The notes under the pieces were generated by a model. The model was not told the origin of the DNA. It did not search any database and saw nothing but the letters and a program-made list of their open reading frames with translations. A stretch of 56,857 nucleotides of DNA, taken from positions 1 through 56,857 of the forward strand of contig JAEORN010000067.1 of the NCBI GenBank assembly GCA_016840825.1, written 5' to 3'. A program made the position numbers and the translations under genes. Numbering within the stretch: position 1 is the first letter of the stretch; each line of letters begins with the position of its first letter. The DNA comes from Candidatus Thorarchaeota archaeon. Its GTDB lineage: Archaea; Asgardarchaeota; Thorarchaeia; Thorarchaeales; Thorarchaeaceae. Positions 41,835 to 48,032 of the stretch are shown piece by piece.

Positions 41835-43295
41835 CTACTCTTCTACTGTCACCGCTTCAATTGTCTTTTCATCATGTTGAACATCAAGAGAAACATCATT
41901 GGCCAATGGTTTCGGATGACTCAATCCCTTCGCAATCAATATCACACCGAGGATGGAGATAGCTGCACAGAGAGTCATGGTGATGGAGAATCCTGCATTA
42001 GGAATGAGCCATCCGAAGAGAGCAATTTGGGGCATTGCAAGAATTGTTGCAATAGTTGGAGATAGAGAATACATACTATTGCGGATATTGTTTGGGATTA
42101 CATCTAGCAACTCGCGCTGAGTAAGAATCTCAGCAAATCCTCCAGCAAAGCCCGTGAATGTAAAAGTGATCGTCATCAGCAGCAATGGGAGTATACTCGA
42201 AGTCGGGAGCTGCATGATGACGATCTGAGTGTACGGGATTGTAAGTATGAGTAGTTCTGCGTCAACCTGAGGCGGTGGCAAGAAAAACATGATAGCAGCA
42301 AAAGAGAGATAGAAGATCGCCCCAACACTTTGTAGTAATCTGAAACGAGGAATCCATTTCTTTGGTTCGAATCGTCGTGACCAAATGCCACTTCGCTCTT
42401 GTTCAAAGACACCAATTCCAAATAAGAATGTTCTAAATGTCGATACAGCTATATCTGTTATGAGATAGCTGAAGTACATAGGAAAGAGGATTAGGTTTCC
42501 CCAGACCATGCCAGCACTCATTACAACACAACCACCCAGGATAACGTATGTGACATATTTGTCGCTGAATAGAAACCTAACTCCCGATGTGAGAACTCCG
42601 GTATATTCTTTCATTGAAGGCCTCTTGATACGAGCGGCTTTGACTTCTGGAAAGTCATCAATCAACCTAAGACAGCTCAAAGCAATTCCTACACAGAGAA
42701 TAGCCTGCAATTGGAACACCCATGCACGACTGAATAGAACAGCGAGTATACTTCCAGGAATAAGTGCGAGAGTAGCAACGATCTGGAATAACATACCAAT
42801 CCGACCCCAGAATACGCCATACTGTTTACGGTCACTATCTAGGGGCATGGCAACCCTGTAATTATTATCAAACCAAGCATTGAATGCACCACTGAGTTGA
42901 GAGTTGCCAAAGCCCATTAGGAGATAGATGATAGTCACATAGAAAATAGAACTGGCGGAATCTACCAGAGATACCATATAATAACAGACTGCGAAAGTGA
43001 TGAATGAAGAAGTAATGATCCACCTCTGTCCGATTGCATCACCTAACGCAGCTGTTGGATAATCCAGAAGAGTCTGTATACCCATCTGAAGTACGACCAA
43101 TATTCCAACGAGAGCGAGTCCATCAATATAAGAACCGCCTCCGAGCCACTCGGCCACAAATATCATGAAGAATGTCGTACTGAGAGTGGTTGTTAGAGCT
43201 ACAACTGGGAGCAAAACTGTGAGTAAGGAGGATAACCGGATAATCTTATCATTTGCATCAGTAAGCCCAAAGAATGTTGCAATCTTGCTCATCAT
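41835..43295 (-). CDS. MFS transporter (paralogue 1)
   Basis: This transporter of 486 residues has about 12 hydrophobic segments and a cytoplasmic central loop. It is closely related to the transporter at 44393: both share DANxxxIRL, the LLDYPTxAxGDxxGQR loop after helix 2, the GxxNSQxSGAxxAWFDNNYRVA segment and the ERSGxWSRRFxPKxWIPRFR central loop. GGAGGT lies 4 nt before the first of two adjacent ATG codons. The gene lies downstream of a strong TATA box and three very short coupled ORFs (43413-43728). The substrate is unknown. Confidence 0.85.
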   Translation of the reverse strand: MMSKIATFFGLTDANDKIIRLSSLLTVLLPVVALTTTLSTTFFMIFVAEWLGGGSYIDGLALVGILVVLQMGIQTLLDYPTAALGDAIGQRWIITSSFITFAVCYYMVSLVDSASSIFYVTIIYLLMGFGNSQLSGAFNAWFDNNYRVAMPLDSDRKQYGVFWGRIGMLFQIVATLALIPGSILAVLFSRAWVFQLQAILCVGIALSCLRLIDDFPEVKAARIKRPSMKEYTGVLTSGVRFLFSDKYVTYVILGGCVVMSAGMVWGNLILFPMYFSYLITDIAVSTFRTFLFGIGVFEQERSGIWSRRFEPKKWIPRFRLLQSVGAIFYLSFAAIMFFLPPPQVDAELLILTIPYTQIVIMQLPTSSILPLLLMTITFTFTGFAGGFAEILTQRELLDVIPNNIRNSMYSLSPTIATILAMPQIALFGWLIPNAGFSITMTLCAAISILGVILIAKGLSHPKPLANDVSLDVQHDEKTIEAVTVEE

Positions 43296-43412
43296 TCCAA
43301 CCTCCAGTGATAGTCATAAAATAGTGACTTTGCATCATTACTTGAGGGTGATGAAAATAGTGTGTCAAGATGCATCTTCTGGGTTCGTGATGTGTTATGC
43401 ATTATACTTACC

Positions 43413-43535
43413 TCAGTTAGTAGTGGATTGGTCACTGTATATGCTGGTAGTGGAAGAAAGTGACCACTGGTGTGACCACTTATTGAAGGATTGAGCTAAT
43501 TGCTCACCTGTAGATGAATCCACGACCAGCCTCAT
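43413..43535 (-). CDS. Short ORF 3 of the coupled series (40 aa)
   Basis: A polar, Ser/Thr/Gln-rich peptide of 40 residues with three Trp or Tyr residues (MRLVVDSSTGEQLAQSFNKW at its start). Its ATG lies 5 nt after the stop of short ORF 2, and GGAGGTAA, the perfect ribosome-binding site, overlaps that stop. The same geometry joins ORFs 1 and 2. It ends 117 nt before the MFS start. Direct repeats of TGACCACT lie within it. No homology is recognised. Confidence 0.45.
   Translation of the reverse strand: MRLVVDSSTGEQLAQSFNKWSHQWSLSSTTSIYSDQSTTN
43459..43480. repeat. Direct repeats TGACCACT inside short ORF 3
   Basis: TGACCACT occurs at 43461-43468 and again at 43473-43480, a 12-nt period close to one helical turn. 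Related GTCAC/GTGAC sequences lie upstream of the TATA box (43786-43814). They could be operator sites for one regulator. Confidence 0.35.
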
Positions 43536-43540
43536 TCAGT

Positions 43541-43621
43541 TTACCTCCTAAAGTAGGCTTGAGTGAGCGCTTGGGTGGAGAACTTGGACTTGGGAGCCTT
43601 GGATACCTTCGCGAGTGCCAT
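43541..43621 (-). CDS. Short ORF 2 of the coupled series (26 aa)
   Basis: A basic peptide of 26 residues starting MALAKVSKAPKSKFS and ending STQALTQAYFRR. Its end matches the end of short ORF 1 (pattern S-T-x-A-V/L-T-x-A-Y-L/F), and both begin MALA, so the two look like a duplicated micro-gene. GAGGTAA overlapping the ORF 1 stop serves as its ribosome-binding site, with the ATG 5 nt beyond the stop. Confidence 0.5.
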   Translation of the reverse strand: MALAKVSKAPKSKFSTQALTQAYFRR

Positions 43622-43626
43622 GTTGA

Positions 43627-43728
43627 TTACCTCACAACAGTCAAGTAAGCGTAGGTTACTGCTTTGGTCGAAGCGACCTGTTTCTTCATCTTTTCAAATT
43701 CGGTTCGGGTATTAGTTGCTAGAGCCAT
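43627..43728 (-). CDS. Short ORF 1 of the coupled series (33 aa)
   Basis: A peptide of 33 residues that starts MALATNTRTEFEKMKKQ and ends STKAVTYAYLTVVR. It lies about 35 nt downstream of a perfect TATA box, so the leader would be about 11 nt long. Its last codons (GTG AGG TAA) contain the ribosome-binding site of short ORF 2. The peptide is basic, with no signal peptide or membrane helix. Confidence 0.5.
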   Translation of the reverse strand: MALATNTRTEFEKMKKQVASTKAVTYAYLTVVR

Positions 43729-43760
43729 GATATTTCACAAGGAATACCACTCAGATTTAG

Positions 43761-43768
43761 TATATATA
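43761..43768 (-). promoter_or_regulatory. Strong TATA box for the short-ORF / MFS unit
   Basis: An eight-base alternating TATATATA lies about 37 nt before the ATG of short ORF 1, the best TATA box seen in this window. Transcription would start near 43739 and run through the three short ORFs towards the MFS gene. Confidence 0.65.
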
Positions 43769-43785
43769 CCGAAGCCACAAGATAG

Positions 43786-43814
43786 GGTCACATAATAAGG
43801 TCACAATTTGTGAC
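43786..43814. promoter_or_regulatory. Palindromic operator candidate upstream of the TATA box
   Basis: GTCACAATTTGTGAC (43800-43814) is a perfect 15-nt palindrome with a half-site GGTCACA repeated just before it (from 43786). It lies 18-46 nt upstream of the TATA box, where archaeal activators or repressors bind. Confidence 0.5.
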
Positions 43815-43909
43815 TACTTAGATTCATGATTTCACGCAGGGAAACTCCTTTTTATGACTACTAAGTCATCCATTAGTTAATTTATGGAATCTGCATTTTC
43901 TGAGTCCAA

Positions 43910-44125
43910 TTAACGTGAACTCAAGTAGCTGTACGGCACGCAGATAGCCGATGCTAATAATGATAATCCTATTGCTATTGGGAGTGATTGTATAATGAAA
44001 TCAAGTGATAGCGGAGTAGATTCGGGCATAGCTGATGCAATTGCAGCAACAATTATGACAACTAATATGAAAGTACAGCAGAAAGATCCCAAGAATAAAG
44101 TTACAACACTTCTTCGCTCAGACAT
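43910..44125 (-). CDS. Small two-helix membrane protein
   Basis: A protein of 71 residues with two hydrophobic helices (about 8-32 and 43-66) separated by a short loop. Although small, it is well supported: AGGAGGTG, almost the full ribosome-binding consensus, lies 9-10 nt before the ATG at 44125. It sits on the same strand as the two MFS transporters and between them. I do not recognise the family. A small regulator or immunity-type partner of the transporters is conceivable but not shown. Confidence 0.6.
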   Translation of the reverse strand: MSERRSVVTLFLGSFCCTFILVVIIVAAIASAMPESTPLSLDFIIQSLPIAIGLSLLASAICVPYSYLSSR

Positions 44126-44333
44126 AAAATCAGCACACCTCCTAAATACCCATTCTGATTTCAGTTCGTACTCAGTTTGGGCAAGTTGTTATTATGAGAA
44201 ACATCAAGTTTGATTTAAACTCATCATATGGTAAAATAGGTTATTGATTATAATCACAATAGAGATTGATTGTTAGAACGATGTTTCCTTGGTGACATAA
44301 TTTCTAGATGAGAAGTAGTCTAAGACAAATAGA

Positions 44334-44377
44334 GAGAATCATAGCCTAGATCTAAGATTATTGTAGCTATGATTCTC
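44334..44377 (-). terminator. Long hairpin after MFS transporter 2
   Basis: A perfect 12-bp inverted repeat (GAGAATCATAGC at 44334-44345 and GCTATGATTCTC at 44366-44377, with a 20-nt loop) lies 16 nt after the MFS 2 stop on the minus strand, followed by TCTATTTGTCTT. It probably ends the MFS 2 transcript before the small membrane gene. Confidence 0.65.
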
Positions 44378-44392
44378 CTGAATTACCGATTT

Positions 44393-45853
44393 CTATTCCA
44401 CTATGGGCATGTCACTCTCAATCATCTCATCATTAATCTGTGCAATTGCCGCTCTCTCAGCAGGTTTTGGTTGATTCAGTCCTTTCTTTATAATTCCGAC
44501 ACCAACAAGGTTGACTACTCCAACAATCACCAAGGTCAGTGGAAAGCCAATAATCGGAATCAACCAGCCAAAGATGCCAATTTGCGGGATAGCAAAAAGC
44601 ATCATGATCGTAGGTTGTAAGGAATACATGCTATTCCGAATGTTGTTAGGAATGACATCAAGCATTTCACGTTGGGTCAAGATATCAGCACATGCACTGG
44701 CAAACATCGTGAATGAGAAAGTCAATGCGATAATAATGACAGGAAGTACAGAGCCTGTAGGAATGCTCATGAAAACCACAGTAGTGAAAGGTACAATGAG
44801 ATCAATCGCAGGGGTCAATGCCGCGGGAGGTGGAAAGAAGAACATAATTGCTGCAAATATGATAAAGAATGAAAAACCACCTGCTTGCAGTATTCTGAAT
44901 CTTGGAATCCACGTCTTGGGATCGAATCGTCTAGACCAAACACCGGATCTCTCGCTACTAACGACTCCGGGTGCGAACAATAAAGTTCTGTATGATGCTA
45001 CCGCGACATCCGTAAAGAGATAGCTGAAATACATGGGAAAGAGAATCAGATTGCCCCACACCATCACTGTACTGCCAGCAAGCATACTGCCAATGATTAC
45101 ATACTTCACCCAAGGCTCTCGGAAGAGATAACTCACCCCACCTTTGAGAAGTGATGTGTATTCACTCATTGTTGGTCGTGCTTGACCTCTTTTCTCCTCT
45201 TGAACTTCTGGGAGGTCTCTAACGACATTGAAAGCTACTATGGCAATCACGATTGATAGTACTCCCTGTAATTGGAAAACCCATGCACGACCCAATATTC
45301 CAGCTAATATTCCACCTGGAATTAATGATAAAGTCGCAACGATTTGGAAAATCATTCCTAGCCTTGCTTGGAAGATGCCGTATTGCTTCCTATCGAAATC
45401 CCCTGGAACAGCAACTCGATAGTTATTATCAAACCAAGCTCCAAGCGCTCCGCTTTGTTGCGAGTTGGCAAACCCTTGAAGTATATATATTGCGACTAGA
45501 TACATGAGTGGGGAAGATGAAGTAACATTCGCGACCATGAAATAAGAAACCGCATAGGTGACGAATGCTGATGCGATAATGAATCGTTGTCCAAGCCAGT
45601 CACCAATCGCACCTGTTGGATAATCTAGTAGAGTCTGTACGGTCATCTGAATTACTACAAGAGTTCCAACGAGCCCCAAACCTTGGATGTAATCACCTTG
45701 ACCAACTGCTTCTGCGATAAATATCATGAAGAAGGTAGTGCTGATCATTACAGTCAAAGAAAAGAGGGGCATAAGAATAGACATAATCCGGGCTAATCTA
45801 ATTACATTATGATTAGCATCTTCTAGACCAAAGAATCTCTTCGACACCTCCAT
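44393..45853 (-). CDS. MFS transporter (paralogue 2)
   Basis: This transporter of 486 residues has about 12 membrane segments and is a full-length paralogue of the transporter at 41835. It has the YPTGAIGDWLGQR loop and the GVWSRRFDPKTWIPRFR central loop. ATG at 45853 is preferred to the upstream ATG at 45886 because GGAGGT lies 7 nt upstream and the first transporter begins at the matching point. A 36-codon ORF upstream ends inside this ribosome-binding site. The gene ends in a 12-bp hairpin. The substrate is unknown. Confidence 0.85.
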   Translation of the reverse strand: MEVSKRFFGLEDANHNVIRLARIMSILMPLFSLTVMISTTFFMIFIAEAVGQGDYIQGLGLVGTLVVIQMTVQTLLDYPTGAIGDWLGQRFIIASAFVTYAVSYFMVANVTSSSPLMYLVAIYILQGFANSQQSGALGAWFDNNYRVAVPGDFDRKQYGIFQARLGMIFQIVATLSLIPGGILAGILGRAWVFQLQGVLSIVIAIVAFNVVRDLPEVQEEKRGQARPTMSEYTSLLKGGVSYLFREPWVKYVIIGSMLAGSTVMVWGNLILFPMYFSYLFTDVAVASYRTLLFAPGVVSSERSGVWSRRFDPKTWIPRFRILQAGGFSFFIIFAAIMFFFPPPAALTPAIDLIVPFTTVVFMSIPTGSVLPVIIIALTFSFTMFASACADILTQREMLDVIPNNIRNSMYSLQPTIMMLFAIPQIGIFGWLIPIIGFPLTLVIVGVVNLVGVGIIKKGLNQPKPAERAAIAQINDEMIESDMPIVE

Positions 45854-45858
45854 TTCTA

Positions 45859-45969
45859 TTACCTCCGAGTTTCTAGAGAGTGCCATGATAATGAAATATG
45901 GATATTCCTACTAGAGGTAAGTAGTAAGGACAGAGTATTGGACTCAAACTTGTTCTCTTGCTTTTTCAT
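45859..45969 (-). CDS. 36-codon ORF coupled to MFS transporter 2
   Basis: An ATG-started ORF of 36 codons with GGTGA 6 nt upstream, about 40 nt downstream of a good TATA box. Its last codons and stop (CGG AGG TAA) form the ribosome-binding site of the transporter, so translation is coupled. The peptide (MKKQENKFESNTLSLLLTSS at its start) is basic at both ends with a hydrophobic middle. It resembles a regulatory leader peptide; there is no similarity to the short ORFs of the other transporter. Confidence 0.4.
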   Translation of the reverse strand: MKKQENKFESNTLSLLLTSSRNIHISLSWHSLETRR

Positions 45970-46007
45970 GATATTCACCTTCGTGATACATTGTGTGAGC
46001 TAATGAA

Positions 46008-46016
46008 TTATATAAA
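46008..46016 (-). promoter_or_regulatory. TATA box for the 36-codon ORF and MFS transporter 2
   Basis: On the minus strand the element reads TTTATATAA and would start transcription near 45986, 17 nt before the ATG of the short ORF. Confidence 0.55.
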
Positions 46017-46198
46017 GGTTTGCTATCCAAACCAATTATCATATTTTTGTTTAGATAACAAAAAGTTTGTGGTTAGAAGCTTTTTTGAATAAACCTAAAT
46101 TGATGATGGAATGCACTCCTGTTTCTACTTCGACAGACATATTACTGACCCAGTTTGGAGGCAGATACATCCTGAAACAATTCTGGAGGAGAACAAGA

Positions 46199-47080
46199 GT
46201 GGATATCAAACGAATTGCAGTACTAGGCGCAGGACAGATGGGAAATGGTATCGCCCAAGTATGCGCACAAGCAGGTTATGAAGTGAAAATGCGAGATATC
46301 GATCAGAAGTTCATTGATGGCGGGCTTGCGACAATCAAAAAGAATCTTGAACGAGGACTCGCAAAGGGTAAGATAACGCAGGAAGAGATTGATGCAGCCA
46401 TGAGCAAAATTCATGGTGTTCTTGACCTTAAAGAAGCAGTAAAGGATGTAGACCTGGTCATCGAAGCCATTCCAGAGATAGTCAAACTAAAATTAGATAC
46501 ATGGAAAGAGGTGGATTCAACGGCACCAGAGCATGCTATACTCGCCTCTAATACATCGAGCATTAGCATCACACAAATGGCGGCTGTCACTAAGAGACCT
46601 CAGAAGTTCATAGGTATGCACTTCTTTAATCCAGTCCCAGTCATGGGCATTGTAGAGATAATCAAAGGTCAGGCTACAACTGATGATACGGTCAAAGTCA
46701 TTGAGGATGTTTCACACAAGCTAGGAAAGAAGACAGTTTTAGTGAATGAAGCTCCTGGCTTTGCAGTAACCCGTCTTCTAGTTCCAGCACTTCTTGAAGC
46801 AGTATTCGCGATTCAAGAAGGAGTTGCTACAGTTGAGGACATGGACTTGGCTATTAAGTTGGGTCTGAACTGGCCAATGGGACCACTAACACTTGCAGAT
46901 TTTGTTGGTCTCGATACAATGCTATACATTGCAGACTACTTCGTTGATGAGTTCAAGGATAGTAAATATCGTGCTCCAGCACTGCTAAGAAAGATGGTTC
47001 GAGCTGGGTGGGTCGGCCGAAAATCTGGCATGGGTTTCTATGATTATTCAGGAGAAACTCCAGTTCCAAACAGATTCTAA
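46199..47080 (+). CDS. hbd: 3-Hydroxyacyl-CoA dehydrogenase (3-hydroxybutyryl-CoA dehydrogenase type)
   Basis: This enzyme oxidises (S)-3-hydroxyacyl-CoA with NAD+, in beta-oxidation or in its reverse. The Rossmann motif is AVLGAGQMGNGIAQVCAQAG. IEAIPE and MHFFNPVPVM carry the catalytic His region, followed by NEAPGFAVTRLLVP and GPLTLADFVGLD of the C-terminal dimerisation domain. The length of 293 residues matches stand-alone HBD enzymes. GTG at 46199 has GGAGG about 9 nt upstream; the frame is open to 46067 without homology. No other beta-oxidation genes are adjacent. Confidence 0.94.
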   Translation: MDIKRIAVLGAGQMGNGIAQVCAQAGYEVKMRDIDQKFIDGGLATIKKNLERGLAKGKITQEEIDAAMSKIHGVLDLKEAVKDVDLVIEAIPEIVKLKLDTWKEVDSTAPEHAILASNTSSISITQMAAVTKRPQKFIGMHFFNPVPVMGIVEIIKGQATTDDTVKVIEDVSHKLGKKTVLVNEAPGFAVTRLLVPALLEAVFAIQEGVATVEDMDLAIKLGLNWPMGPLTLADFVGLDTMLYIADYFVDEFKDSKYRAPALLRKMVRAGWVGRKSGMGFYDYSGETPVPNRF

Positions 47081-47088
47081 GAGGATGT

Positions 47089-47110
47089 GGGAAGCGTTTC
47101 GCTGCTTCCC
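47089..47110 (+). terminator. Hairpin after 3-hydroxyacyl-CoA dehydrogenase
   Basis: GGGAAGC (47089-47095) and GCTTCCC (47104-47110) with an 8-nt loop lie 9 nt after the stop. The following tract is C/T-rich rather than T-rich. Confidence 0.5.
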
Positions 47111-47187
47111 CCCAATCTTATCTAACTCTAACTCGGACAGCTATCAACCTTATTAGCGTTGAATAGCATCAGCAATGGGTGAGCTCT

Positions 47188-48030
47188 ATGAAATATGAAG
47201 AAAGTCAGTATATTGGCTTTGATGGTTTGAAAATGCATATGTCCGTCTGGCTTCCAGACGATGACAGACCTAGAGCTCTCCTGATTGCCATTCATGGACT
47301 TGGTGGTCATGGACACATACTCAAGAATATCGGAGAGTACTTTGCTGACCGGGGTTTTGCTGTTTTCGCTCCTGATATGAGAGGTTTCGGGCACTATTCA
47401 GGTCTCAAAGGACATGTGATGAGTTTTGATGAGTATATTGAAGATATGTACAACATTGTGATGCAAGTCAAGGATCGCTTTCTGAATAAAATCACATTTC
47501 TTTTGGGGCATTCTCTTGGAGGGCAACATGTTATTCGTTATGTCGCAACATACCCTAAAGCCGTAGATGGAATGATATTGGAATGTCCCGGGGTATCTGA
47601 GAATTTAGATATATCACTTGGAAAATACATTGCAGGTAGAATCTTATCCATCTTCAATGTCAAAAGATATTTCGCAAGTGGTATAGATGTGGAATTTGCG
47701 TCGCATGATAAGAATGTGGTCGAGGAACACCGAAGTGATCCTCTGCGCTTTGACATGGTAACAGCCAGATTTGGCATTGAAGGATTGAAAGCTGCGAAAA
47801 GAGCCATGGCGTGTGCTCCAGAGATTACTCTACCTGCATTAGTTATGCAGGCGGGAGACGATAGAATGGTCAAAGCTGAGAAAACCAAAGAATTCTTTGA
47901 CTCACTCGGGTCTAAGGATAAGACATGGCTATTTTATGATGGCTTCTATCATGAACTACATGGGGAGATAGAAAAGGACCGTGTCCTTGGAGATATAGAT
48001 AAGTGGCTGGAAGTTAGACTTCCAACCTAA
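47188..48030 (+). CDS. Alpha/beta hydrolase, monoacylglycerol-lipase-like
   Basis: This serine hydrolase of 280 residues has the lysophospholipase/monoglyceride lipase fold. The oxyanion segment is IHGLGGHGH. The nucleophile elbow is LLGHSLGGQHV. The catalytic Asp is in QAGDDRMV and the His in FYHELHGE. The lid region (about 130-200) is longer than in small esterases. ATG at 47188 has GGTGA 5 nt upstream. It could recycle ester lipids or act on exogenous substrates; the true substrate is unknown. It is convergent with the Ca2+ ATPase gene. Confidence 0.87.
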   Translation: MKYEESQYIGFDGLKMHMSVWLPDDDRPRALLIAIHGLGGHGHILKNIGEYFADRGFAVFAPDMRGFGHYSGLKGHVMSFDEYIEDMYNIVMQVKDRFLNKITFLLGHSLGGQHVIRYVATYPKAVDGMILECPGVSENLDISLGKYIAGRILSIFNVKRYFASGIDVEFASHDKNVVEEHRSDPLRFDMVTARFGIEGLKAAKRAMACAPEITLPALVMQAGDDRMVKAEKTKEFFDSLGSKDKTWLFYDGFYHELHGEIEKDRVLGDIDKWLEVRLPT

Positions 48031-48032
48031 TT

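Noticed and set aside
45854..45886. Longer MFS 2 protein beginning MALSRNSEV
   Set aside because: The upstream ATG lacks a ribosome-binding site, while the internal ATG at 45853 has GGAGGT at ideal distance and matches the paralogue's start.
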